Of a stretch of 64,000 nucleotides of DNA, positions 44,224-54,540 are shown one piece after another. The notes under the pieces were generated by a model. It was not told the origin of the DNA, did not search any database, and saw only the letters and a list, made by a program, of their open reading frames with translations. A program made the position numbers and the translations under genes. The stretch lies in the NCBI GenBank assembly GCA_021234155.1, contig JAJEKV010000159.1, forward strand, positions 62,001 to 126,000, written 5' to 3'. Origin of the DNA: Isoetes taiwanensis. Its lineage: Eukaryota; Streptophyta; Lycopodiopsida; Isoetales; Isoetaceae. How positions within the stretch are numbered: position 1 is the stretch's first letter; each line of letters opens with the position of its first letter.

Positions 44224-44986
44224 TCATGGGCGATATCTTCTTGAATCTTTGCCGAAGCCCGAGAGTGCTATGAGAAGTGCCACTGATTCTTCCCCCCTTG
44301 GACTGAACTCCTTGTGGAAGACTACCATTTGCCCTTGGCTGAGGGCTGGAAGATAGTAGCGTAGTGCCATACCCTTACCTGTGCCTCGCGATCCCGTGCC
44401 TTTCCTTTGAGCCGCTCCGCCGTAGGCATCTACTGCCATAAGGTCTTCATGGTCTCTCCACATGCTGGTTGCATTGTCCAAGTTGATGCTACTGGACCCT
44501 TCCCTCATGCTCCTGGCTCGAACTGTTCGGCTTGAGCTTGGGCCCCTCCCTGGTTTGTACAGTGTGCTCTGTATCTGCTGGAACTCCTCCTCTGAAATGA
44601 CAGGTTCCTGCTGTCGATAGATTTCCCTTATCTGCTGATAGGCCGCTATGTCAGACATTGTCTCCCCAGCATAAGAATGTCTCTCCGCCAGCTCCCTTGG
44701 AATCTCCTGGTATGAATAGTCGATGAGGTCCGTGCTTTTCCCATGTGCTATCATGCCTAGAAGCTCGTCGATTCGAAGTCCCTGTTCCTGGCAGTATGAC
44801 AAGTTGAGGATGTCACTTGCTAGAATGTACTCCTCTCCGTCGATGACTATCGGCGACAGAGCTGTGATGCCGACCGGTGGCTCGGTGGCTCTTCTGATGT
44901 CGTCGTCATGCCTCGACATGTACCTCTGCATTCTTGTCGCCTCTCTGCTCTCCCACTCTGGGTTTTGCTCCCCTAGCTGCTCGTAG
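44224..44986 (-). CDS. Unknown ORF C of gypsy element 2
   Basis: About 250 residues. It contains PVGITALSPIVIDGEEYILA, LRIDELLGMIAHGKSTDLID, an acidic/Gln-rich helix (QQEPVISEEEFQQIQ) and a basic Ser-rich segment (GPSSSRTVRARSMREG). The first ATG in the open part is about 44934. No family recognised. Its place before gag suggests an accessory protein or an extended gag N-terminus. Confidence 0.45.
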
Positions 44987-45125
44987 TCTTCATGGATCTG
45001 CAGAGATGGTGCCCCTGGCGTCGTGCCATAGTATTAGTGGGCGGGAGGACTCTATATTGAGGATTTGATCCTGGGCCCTCTGGTATCAAGTGGAGCTAAG
45101 TCTAAGGGCTGAACGGAAGGTTCCC

Positions 45126-45518
45126 CTACTTTGTTGATTGACTTATAATGCATGAAGAGGGCAAGGGTCTGCATGCGAGATGAAAGGTACCTATGCCTAT
45201 TATGTGCAGGGTCATGTAATCTGGCATGGTCCTAGTCCTATCCCATAGGCGCTTCTTGCCTTTGGATCCCGCCATCTCTCGACCTAAGGCTTGGGTGAGT
45301 GTCTCAAGAGAAACCCAATTCCCCCCTAGGGGTAGTCTAACTTCCCAAGGTAGGACACGTTGGTCATATTGGCACATGATATCTGTATAGTATGGTGTTC
45401 TAGACAGAGTTGCATGAAGATCAAACAAGTGGTCAAACACAGAGAAGGCTTGGTCAGCAGGGAGCTGATGGATATGGCTTGCAGCATTGTACCATCTCTC
45501 AAAGTTGCTGGGCGCCAT
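45126..45518 (-). CDS. Unknown ORF B of gypsy element 2
   Basis: 131 residues from ATG 45518: MAPSNFERWYNAASHIHQLP, then FDHLFDLHATLSRTPYYTDI and LPLGGNWVSLETLTQALGRE. No domain recognised. It lies between the H3-like ORF and ORF C, which are all element-internal, so it is likely element-encoded; it could be an exon of one longer ORF with 44224-44986. Trp and His content and the lack of low-complexity runs argue that it is or was translated. Confidence 0.45.
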   Translation of the reverse strand: MAPSNFERWYNAASHIHQLPADQAFSVFDHLFDLHATLSRTPYYTDIMCQYDQRVLPWEVRLPLGGNWVSLETLTQALGREMAGSKGKKRLWDRTRTMPDYMTLHIIGIGTFHLACRPLPSSCIISQSTK

Positions 45519-45814
45519 TGAGCAAGGAAGGGTGCAGAAAATGACTTGCAAGGATCAGTGAGGAGTTAGAAAATCGCCTAAGTGGGCAGGGCTTGAGTTA
45601 CGTGGAAGGAAAATGACAAATGAGGCCCTTTTATAGACTATGGTTGACCTTGGGATTAGGTGCAAAAGGTTCCTAGATGGGGAAGACCTTGGTTCTACGG
45701 CTCTGGGTGTCCAATTGAGCTACCATGAAGTGCAAGTCTAAGCAAAGCAAAGCAAGCAACACTACATGGCAGTTTGTTTGGTCGAATTTGGCTAATTTGG
45801 GTCAAAAATGGGCT

Positions 45815-46096
45815 GACCCGGGTGAGTCCGCGCGGATGGCCTCCGCGTCATGACATAAAAGCAGCGTTTGGCGCGGTCTCACCCGGTTGGCCTATTTTGG
45901 CCAATTTTGGTCATTTTTGGGAATTTCAAATGCTAACATGGCTAATTGGGCCGATTCTAAGCTAACTAGCAACTTATTTTGAGCAAAACTGACATCTAAA
46001 AGCATGTTTTTGAGGCGTCGGGGGGTGAGTCCGCCATGGATGGCCTCCGCGTCCGTGACGCCTTGACAGCGTTTGGCGCTGATCTCACCCGGTTGG
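45815..46096. repeat. Two hairpin repeats between the H3-like ORF and the next ORF
   Basis: At about 45820-45890 and 46024-46096: GGGTGAGTCCGC...GATGGCCTCCGCG...GCGTTTGGCGC...TCTCACCCGG. The outer arms GGGTGAG/CTCACCC are inverted, with an inner inverted pair around GGATGGCCTCC. The spacer sequence between copies has no recognised ORF. The position matches the hairpin repeats at 151-418 in element 1. Confidence 0.55.
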
Positions 46097-46328
46097 GCCA
46101 AAATTTTGCTTTTTGATGATTTTTTTTGCTTACAAAATTTTGTTGTAGTCATGATTTCTAGGATATTTCTGAGGGTGCTATGAAGAATTCTACTACAATT
46201 GGGTTCTATTTCTTAAATTTCAAGCATACAACATTTTTCTAATTACAGAGGGGAAATACTTTTATATTAATAAGAAAACATAGTACATGAAAATTTAAAC
46301 TTTCTAACAAAATTTACAAAATTAGGGC

Positions 46329-47446
46329 CTAGGGCCTCTCCCTGCGAATCCTCCGGTGCTAAGTGAATGTCCTTTGGCATAAGGGTGACTCTCTTAGCAT
46401 GGATGGCCGCGTAATTTCCTTCCTCAAAGAGCTGCACCAGCTCTTGCCCGGTGACCTCTTGCGGGGCCGGGGCGTTAGAGGAGTGATCCTATAATCGGTC
46501 CGAACTCCTTCACATGACTTCCCTAAGGAGGCTTCGAAGGCGCCTTCCTTATGAGAGAGATTTGTGCACATTTGGAAGTGCTTGATCTCCCTAAACACCC
46601 GGGCGCATATTACCGCATTTGCGCCCGTGGTGAACCCTTTGGGTTCTTCGGTCTAGGTGGGGGTGGCCCGGCTGATTTTTTCTTCGCCTGCCGCCCTCCG
46701 CGACCCGCTGCATCTCTTGGCAGCAATACCAATCGTTGTACCTCGCCCAGCGGCGGAGGTACTCCTTGTACGCCGCCATCTTCCGCTTAAACTCGCGGTC
46801 CTGTCGGAGCGCATATGCCCGCTCCCCTACCTTTTGCTTCTTCACCACCTTAGGTGGCTCCGGCCACTTAGGGTAGGGTGGTCTCGCTTGTCGGGGTCCC
46901 CTTTGCGGCTCCTCCTCCTCTTCTCCGTCACCCTCCTCTTGCACTTCCTCCTCTACGAGGGCTCTTCAATAACGGCCAATTTGGCGAGGTCGGTCGTTTC
47001 TTCTCTTTGTCCTCCGCTCTTGCTGCCTGAGCTCCCTTTCCCGCTCCCTCTTCTTCCTGGCGGCCCTCTCCTCTGGCCACTCCACGACCTTTTCCTTACC
47101 CTTCTTCTTGGGCCTTAGAAGGGCTGCTTCCTCGGTTTGGTGGTGGTGCTTTGCTCTTCCACACGTTCTTCAACTTTGTTCTTCCACCTCGGTTATCCGA
47201 GGCCCCAAAGTGGCGAGATTCATCCGTTCTCTGCGTGCCTCGATGTGAGCGCGGCTGGGGGCTCTCCTCCGGCATCATGGAAGCTCACGGTGCATTGTGG
47301 CTGCTTCTTTGCTAGGGAACTCCTCGTCGCTGGCCCGGCCCGAAGGTGTTGGGGACCTTCTTGGCGTCTCAGCCCTGGCTGCTTTGCACCATGGAGAGGG
47401 TGGGCCTAGGGCCAGGCTTCTGTAGGTTTGCTTGTGTGCGTGCCAT
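46329..47446 (-). pseudogene. Histone H3-like extra ORF of gypsy element 2 (CENH3-like features)
   Basis: Starts with ATG 47446, MARTQANLQKPGPRP, recalling the MART start of H3 and CENH3. The middle is Pro/Lys/Glu-rich and includes PPYPKWPEPPKVVKK and RAYALRQDREFKRKMAAYKE, which lines up with the Lys-rich block of element 1. The histone-fold part reads FREIKHFQMCTNL (alpha-N), a diverged alpha-1 region, VRTDYRI, then [18 protein letters not shown] and [19 protein letters not shown] followed by KDIHLA and, after a one-base shift, RRIRRERP and a stop at 46329. Canonical H3 has [20 protein letters not shown] and ends RRIRGERA, so alpha-2, loop 2 and alpha-3 are unmistakable. HFQ...TNL in alpha-N is typical of plant CENH3 rather than H3 (KYQ...TEL). 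Several frameshifts (near 47370, 46960, 46600, 46470, 46350) break it. I infer capture of a host H3/CENH3 gene by the retrotransposon. Confidence 0.85.
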
Positions 47447-48011
47447 GTCTTGTGGTTCAAGAAATGGGTGACGTAAGGCTGATCAAGAGAGAGGTGAAGG
47501 TGAAGGGTTGGAGAGAGAGAATGAGGTGTCAGATATTTAAAAAGGAGGGTCCCTAGGAATATTCTCCCACCATAATTACCCCTATTTATTATGGCCTCCC
47601 TTATTAATTACATCATATTTAGTAATTATTTAATTATTAATGTATATATTAACTTTGTATTAATTTTGTATTATACTTTAAATTTTCGAATTTTTTAATG
47701 GTTTGATGTGCTAATTATGGATTCGCGCCATTTTTCACTCGGGTCTCCGATTGGCATGATTCTTCGACCCATTTTATGTGAAATTTGATGCAGGTACATA
47801 ATTTCCACACCAATTTACTAGAGGATGAATTCGACTGATTCATTTCTTCGTCTAACACTTAAGCTAATTTCGGACCCACTACCTAAGAGAAAAATTTTTC
47901 CCTTATTTTCGAGGTTCGATGGTGGAAATTTTTTATTTCACACCCCTATAAGCTTGTTAGACTACTTTCAAGGTTATGGTCAGTGCTAGTTCCTGGTCAA
48001 CCAAGAACATG

Positions 48012-48023
48012 GCTCTGATACCA
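48012..48023 (-). promoter_or_regulatory. Primer-binding site of gypsy element 2
   Basis: Minus strand TGGTATCAGAGC, initiator-Met tRNA type, with the same spacing as in element 1. Confidence 0.85.
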
Positions 48024-48024
48024 T

Positions 48025-49674
48025 TGTGGACGCCCTCGCTAAATATCACGGCAGCGGCATTAACACTTTCGGCGAGGAATCCCCCATCCGGCTCAACAAC
48101 AAGACAGTTCCCTCCGTCTACCCCGCACTCTAGGGTGACCCTAGTGCGGGGAGGGGACACTGAAAGGTGTCTTGGCGCCCCCTTCCCTTATGGGCTCCTA
48201 TAACAAATGAGGCGATAAACATGTCGAAACTAGCATCAACAATACAAATACTACCTCGGGGGTAGTCCATCACATGTCCAAAGGTGCAAAAGAACATAGC
48301 CACATACCATAAAATGTGAGAGCTCCTACCCGTGGATCCGACACATAAGGAAGTCGATCCATTTGGATAGGCCCTCAAGATAGAGCGGACCGAGTCATAA
48401 CAATGGCGGGCTGGCATAAGACAATGGCTAGGGTTGACCACTCCATCCGCCCCTCCCGTGCATACTTTTGCGGATGGGCTAGATCAGGGCTCACGGCATG
48501 ACTCTAACCTTCCGGATCACGCAATCCCATGGCATCACCCATCGGGACTACTCCAGTTGCATCTCCCCTCGGTCCGTCGAGGTAGGAAGGGTTGCATCTC
48601 CCCTTCCCGGGGTCTAGAGGCTCCACGGGCGGCTAGAGAATCGTGACGACACACGATTCGTACCCGACTGAACCCCCCAAAACAAGAGCCAAGCCGACAC
48701 TTGCAACTCTTGAGAGGGGGGCAACACCTTCGCCCCCAGGAGGTGTGGGACCCATGCCCGCCCACACGGTGACCCGGCCATAAGCCTAGCCCACTATGGG
48801 ATCCCCCGTAGTCCCCACTTGGCGGGGATCCTCCTTCCATATTGCCTCTAGCCCCATTGTGTAGTCTTTGAGTCACATCATAGCCTCCATAGCCTGGTGG
48901 GTTCCTATGCACAGGCCGCAATCTAATAGGAACTAAGGGATCTATACTAGGAACATACTACATATGGCCCTAGGTCTCTACCCCCCTTCCCAACACAAGA
49001 GGAACAAACATGATCAACCATCATCCCATAATCATCATGAACAATATCATATGAACATCTTAACCTAATCATACATATCTAACTATTAGTTAGGGTTCAT
49101 TGATTAGGGTTCAAGATGTTCAACAAAGGATCTAGGGTGGCTCTACTCTAGCTACGAAATACTAACCCATCTGGATTGCTAACTCCCAGATGAACTGACA
49201 TGGACTCTACTCAACCTACCTCCTCCTCGCGCTTCCTCCCATCCCTCGGCGTCTCCATACTCCTTGGTGGGCTTGAAGACTTGCTCCCTCTACGATCATA
49301 CACACCCTTCCGGCTGCTTTGCTCCGTGCTAGGCTACGACGAGCGATGCTCGAAACGGAGTTTCGGGCGCGTGGATGAGGGTTTAGGTGCTAGGTCAGGG
49401 AAAAAGGTCTAGGGTTAGGGTTAGAGCTAATATAGGTGTGGGTCCACATGGGATGCCACGTGGCACCACTAGGATGAGGCCGTGTGGCGGTTGCCCAATA
49501 GGATAAGGCCATGTGGAAATGGGTCTTATCCTAAGGTTATCTAAGTTAAACAATTAACTTAGATGTGCACCCCTTGCCACTTTCCAATGCATACAAGGCT
49601 ACTCAGGTAGACTTGTATGGTGACGGGTCCAGGAATATACGTATATATAGCGTATATTCCCCTGGAACGTCACA
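48025..49674 (-). repeat. 5' LTR of gypsy element 2
   Basis: About 1650 bp; plus-strand ends TGTGGACGCC and GGAACGTCACA. The primer-binding site is at 48012-48023 with a one-base spacer. Confidence 0.88.
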
Positions 49675-49739
49675 CCAGTACCCAGTGTTAGGTACTTTTT
49701 TAGGTAGTTTTATGGTTCCTAAATGGTACTTTTTTTGAT

Positions 49740-49761
49740 AGGGTGTAGCATGCTCATGCCC
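49740..49761 (-). repeat. Right TIR of the split small element
   Basis: AGGGTGTAGCATGCTCATGCCC, inverted partner of 36230-36251. Without the gypsy element and one CCAGT the TIR element would be about 320 bp. Confidence 0.55.
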
Positions 49762-50154
49762 ATCTTGTCAATGTTCAGTCTTAGGAGATATAACACAATT
49801 GCATCCCTTTTTGCACTCATCAAATACATGTAATACTATCAAGAGACTCATCATTAGGACCTGGGGATAATGGTATCTCATTTCTGCATGAATCAAATAA
49901 AAGTTGAGCCTGCATGCCATTGGAAACACTCTGCTCCACAATGAGATTTTGTTCCATGTTCGATTCTTCCATATAATTTTGAATGTCAATTCCCATAGAA
50001 GAGGCAAGTTCATCTGGATCATGGCCTCCAAAACAAAATGCAAATTTAGCAGCATAACCTGCAATGAGATCCATCTAACATGCATAGTGGCCAAGAATCC
50101 CTGAACTACGAGAAAACTGTACAAACTTTCAGAAACAGAGATTATCGTTTTCAA
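49762..50154 (-). other. Open frames, possible N-terminal exon of transposase-like copy 3
   Basis: Minus-strand frames such as DLIAGYAAKFAFCFGGHDPD...SMGIDIQNYMEESN (50074-49820) and HVFDECKKGCNCVI (to 49768). They lie directly upstream of copy 3 once the gypsy element and the small TIR element are removed. No match to the N-termini of copies 1 or 2 is visible, so this is only a candidate from position. Confidence 0.25.
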
Positions 50155-51999
50155 TTTTCAAAATTGAGTTGGAGCCGGTAGAATCTGCCAAAAAAGCAAG
50201 AGAACTAGCCCAAGGAAAAGGATCGATGACATGGCCAACCAACTTCCCAAAATGGGACGAATTTCGAAGGCAGAACTTTTGGCGCTCTACAAGAAACCCT
50301 TCAGCGTATAATGTGTGATAGGTCGAAATTAAAGTCTAAAAATAAAAAACACCACAAAAGCACTATGTGTCACTGACAGCGAAAATGACCCCCATCTATA
50401 TGCTTTAACCCATTCATAGGTCGCTGATAGATATGATGAACGACCGGTCTGCCAAAAGCAACGATATTACTTGTTAGCAACAAGATAAATGATATACATG
50501 TTGAATAACAAGTTGTGGCACAGAGTTACTCCAAAAAAAAAAAAAAAAAGCAAGAATAATCAGAGATTGATAGCAAGATTTGTTAAGGAGAAAGCCACTA
50601 TATGATTACAAAATCTATTCAAATAAAGATAGGTCAACTATTAACATCCTAGAAAGGCATAACATCCAACCAAAAATAAATAGCATGCATTCTACATGTG
50701 GAAAACATAGAAGTCAGTATGTCGTTTCCTATGTAGAGAGAGCCAATTGTCACAATTTTGGCTTAATTTCTTTGCTGCAAGAAGAGACAGACTTGCTAAA
50801 TAACTCACAAGGAATAATTGTAAGTATTTGTAGTTTTTTCCCAAAGTTTGAAGCCCTTTGTCTTTTATCTGCAAGAACCATCAAACAACATGAGCCCTGA
50901 TTTCATTGAAAAGTTTCTTCATATGCATCGCAAAACATGTAGTGATAATCTATTACTCATCTCCATAATGGGCGGCCATTATCCTGTAAAAAGTTTAATG
51001 GGTGCGAAAAAATCATGCTGTTGAGATTACATGGCTATGGAATCTTCAAGTTGTCTTTCAACTCCTTAGCTCAGGTACATGAATATGATGATTAAAGTAT
51101 ATTCTCCTTTTTAGAGCTTTGTCCCAGCCAATGTCTCTTAACATTGCATGGAGGCCTAGCGGCATAATCATCCTTAATTTTCCAAATTCCAATGAGCATA
51201 AGGATTTCATGCTTTCATACCGGAAAAATCTCACTTTGAAGCTCTCATCCCATAGCTTCAACTTCTGGACAGGTCAACGGTTTGGAGCAGGCTAGGCTAT
51301 GGTGATAAAGGCACAGTTTGAGTAAGTCACAGTTTGGTAATTGGAGAGTTTAGTAATTGGACATCTGCAAGAAGTACACCTACTATTAAACATGATTCGA
51401 CCCTTAAGAGCAAATAAACATTTATTGCAGACCAAGAAAAATTAAATTTCACAAAATTCTTTGAATTGTGCTTAGAACACTACGTTAAGAATTCCATGTC
51501 GTTAGATGTTCTTGGAACATCTGAGCTTCCATTCGCAAGACTCCTTGCAAGACTTAATACAAGAATGCAATACTTCCATTGAAGACTTCATACTCCCAAG
51601 ACTCCTTATGAGACTCAGACTTCTCTAGTCCTTCGCCAGAAACTTACTCCGTTTGTTGCTGAGCCTTTGAAAACCTGCTATGAAACACTGCCATCATTTT
51701 TCCTAATTCGTTCTGCGGCCTTTTCCACGTCCGCCAAAAATAATGTCAGGTCCGCCAATTGTTTCGCCAAAAATAATGTCAGGTCCGCCAATTGTTTCGT
51801 CACTGTGAATGGCGACCCTCCCCTAATTGGATGTGAGAAAACAGATGTCTAATGCTTTTGATGTGCATATAGGCTACTTTATCATGGGGAAATACTATGG
51901 TACTAAGTAGACACAACATAAACGTGAGCTCAACTAGGCTATTCTCCTTTAAACTAAACCTGCCACATTGGGCAGAGACAGACGAGGGGAGCTTCAAAC
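50155..51999. other. Intergenic region upstream of the strictosidine-synthase-like gene
   Basis: Contains an A-run at 50527-50549 and a tandem duplication of about 37 bp at 51726-51800 (CGCCAAAAATAATGTCAGGTC twice). No gene is supported. The last 100 bases should hold the 5' leader of the gene starting at 52000; I see no certain TATA box. Confidence 0.45.
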
Positions 52000-53549
52000 A
52001 TGGCATTTGGGAAGCTCATGGTGGCCATATTGTCAATAATTTCTGCAGCATTATATGCTCATTTGGACCGGAATGCTCAAATTGATCCCCTTCCCACACT
52101 TCTGCCGGATCCTCCAAAGGCAGAGGGATTATTTGCCAAGAATACCCTGCTTCAAGGCCTTGAAAAAATAGGAGCCGGCCTACTTCCTGGCCCTGAAGAT
52201 GTGGCCGTGGATTCGGAAGGAAGACTATACACAGGCTGTGCAGATGGATGGATCAAAAGGATCTACCCGCATGGCAAGGTTGAGAACTGGACTTATGTTG
52301 GAGGCCATCCGTTAGGTCTGGCCTTTGGAATCCATGGTGAGCTTCTTGTTTGTGAACCATCCATGGTAAGTTCCTGCATTCTTTTGCTTCACGAATTTTA
52401 TTTTGAGAAAGTTTCCTTTCTGTTTTAATTTTCCATATCTCCTCATTTTTTTTCTTTCTATTAGTCTCTGCTTAATAACATGAGTAACACGCTGCTTTTA
52501 TGTTTTTATGTGTAACCTAGCGATCTTTTTCTACTAGGGCTTGTTGAATATCACAGAAGATCATGGTGTGCAAACACTTTCAGACATGGCAGATGGCGTG
52601 AAATATAAGTATGGATATGCATTTTTTCCTTAGTGCAGATTTGTCAATAGCTCTGCTTTTAATTTATCTGCAGATTGGCTGATGAGCTTGCTGTGACAAA
52701 AGATGGCACCATATATTTCACTGATGCCAGCGCCAAATTTGGGATGAATTCATCTTCCCTGGATATTCTTGAATTCAGACCTACAGGCAGGCTTCTCAGA
52801 TATGACCCTGCGACTGCAGAGACCACTGTTGTGCTGAGAAACCTCTATTTTGCTAATGGCATAGCTCTTTCCGCAAAGCAAGACTTTTTGGTTTTCTGTG
52901 AAACAGCAAAGTAAGTAAAATTTAGTGTATGCATGTGTAATGCTTTAAAATTTGGTGGTTGATCTACACTGAACTAAAAATATATTGTTATTCTTTCCTA
53001 GAGTAAGGTGTCAAAAGTATTGGCTTCAAGGACCCAAGAAGGGAACAACAGAGTTATTCATAGATAACTTGCCAGGATTTCCAGACAACATACATCACAA
53101 TGGAAAGGACACGTTTTGGATCGCTTTGGTTGCAGTAAGTATAAAAGTACATTAGACATAGTATGACCATCATGATCATAGATGGGTATGGCTTTGTTAG
53201 GATGAATATGGCTTAATTGTTAGATGTTGTCATTATTATGCTGATAGTTATATTATTAATTCAGATGAGATCCGCCTCAATGGAGAAACTTCAGCGCATA
53301 TCTGCAATCAAATGGGTAATTTCACATCCAAAGCTTGTGGGCATCATGGATAGCAGCTCCTCCAGGATGGCCAAGATACTAGGGGTGAAGGAAGATGGAA
53401 ATATAGTGGCATTCTTGGAAGACCCAAATGGTAAGAGCATTGCATTTGTTACCACAGCTTTGCAAGTTGGAGGTGACATATATTTGGGCAATTTGGCTAG
53501 GGATTATATTGGCAAATTGAATATTGCTTCGTTCAACTTGCCACCATGA
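52000..53549 (+). CDS. Strictosidine synthase-like protein (six-bladed beta-propeller), five exons
   Basis: Exons 52000-52365, 52538-52608, 52674-52910, 53002-53134 and 53265-53549, all with GT-AG borders and consistent phase, give 363 residues. The N-terminus MAFGKLMVAILSIISAALYA is a hydrophobic signal or anchor. Family phrases include GPEDVAVDSEGRLYTGCADG, LADELAVTKDGTIYFTDAS, LRYDPATAETTVVLRNLYFA and VRCQKYWLQGPKKGTTELF followed by PGFPDNIHHN; the end has VGGDIYLGNLARDYIGKL. These belong to the SSL/adipocyte plasma membrane-associated protein-like group of plants. True strictosidine synthase condenses tryptamine and secologanin, but most plant members do not have that activity, so the substrate is unknown; hydrolase-type chemistry in the secretory pathway is the usual suggestion. 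The gene looks intact. Confidence 0.9.
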
Positions 53550-54029
53550 AGTATTATAAAATTAATGGACCATTGCTTCTCGAGGAAAATCCACCAAATG
53601 GTAAAGTTACCATGCTATTGGTTGCCATGCAAATTGGCTTAGAAGTTGAAGATTGCCTTATTTTGCCAGGACGCTTTTAATATATTAAATATCGTAACAT
53701 TGGTCATCTACCATCTTAATTTCTTGTAACATTGGTCATCTACCATCTTAATTTCTTGTAAACTAATATAGAACGCAAGTTGTGTGTGCAGAGTTAGGTA
53801 GAATTAGAGTTAGGTAGAATTATAGAGGTGAAATTCTTTTTTGTCCTCTTGTGGCGATTTTTTATATTATAAAATTATAGTGTAAATATGTGTGTCATCT
53901 ATCAATCCCTAGATTGAAAGAATGAGATTGGCCATTGAATTGGCCGGCCGATTTTTTTTTTTTTTAAACAGTATAAGATGCTTTGATCCAATGGTCGAGA
54001 TTCACTTGTTTCAATCCTATGGTTAAGAT
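53550..54029. other. 3' flank of the strictosidine-synthase-like gene
   Basis: Likely 3' UTR and downstream DNA. A perfect or near-perfect tandem duplication of 32 bp lies at 53694-53759 (TAACATTGGTCATCTACCAT...), and AGTTAGGTAGAATTA is repeated at 53790-53822. Confidence 0.5.
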
Positions 54030-54540
54030 GTTTTAGAAGGTGGAAATGGAGAAGGGCAAAAAGGAAAGAAGATTCACTTGCTTCAATCCCCTGGTCAAAA
54101 TGTTTTTTAAAGTGGAATGGGAGAAGAGGAAAAGGGCGAAAAAGGAAAGGGCGAAAGGGGGAAGGGAGGGAGAAAGAGGATAAAGGGAAAGGGCAAAAGG
54201 GAAGGGGAAAGGAAGGAGGAAAGAGGGAAATTGGAGAAAAGAGAAAATAAAAAGGGGAGGGAAAATGGTAAAAGAGAAAAAAGGTAAAGGAAAAGTAAAA
54301 CAGAAAACAAAAAGGGAGGGAAAAAAGAAAAAGTGGAACATAGATAAATAGAAAAGCGCAGAATCGAAAAATGGAAAGGAAAAACGTGAAGATATAAGGA
54401 AAGGAAGGAAGGAAGGAAATTTTAACGTCCACGTCCACGGAGGCAAAAGGGAATGGGGAATGAGAAAAAAGAAAAAGCAAAGAGAGATGAAAGGGAAAAG
54501 GGAAGAAGGAAAGGTAAAAACAGGAAACTAGCAGTAGGAC
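54030..54540 (+). repeat. Polypurine tract of about 500 bases
   Basis: Almost only A and G on the plus strand (GGGAAAGGGCAAAAGGG-like runs). Open frames on the opposite strand (F, P, S, L-rich) are compositional. It could form a triplex (H-DNA). 53985-54115 also holds a diverged duplication (TCACTTG(T/C)TTCAATCC). Confidence 0.7.

Larger units (their letters stand above)
36470..49674 (-). mobile_element. Full-length Ty3/gypsy chromovirus carrying a histone H3-like ORF (element 2)
   Basis: 13.2 kb, minus strand, target duplication CCAGT at 36465-36469 and 49675-49679. The LTRs are at 36470-38106 (3') and 48025-49674 (5'), with primer site 48012-48023 and polypurine tract (complement of TTCTCCCCCTTAG) at 38107-38119. 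Order on the minus strand: H3-like ORF (47446-46329), hairpin repeats, unknown ORFs at 45518-45126 and 44986-44224, gag (43675-42492), protease, RT, RNase H, integrase, chromodomain (to 38931). RT-RH-IN order and the chromodomain mark it as a chromovirus. At least 4 kb lies between primer site and gag, far more than usual. Scattered frameshifts make this copy apparently non-autonomous, though some may be sequence errors. Confidence 0.92.

Noticed and set aside
46329-47446. A host histone H3 gene inserted by chance into the retrotransposon
   Set aside because: A second gypsy element has a diverged H3-like ORF with a homologous N-terminal block at the same place, so the ORF belongs to the element family.
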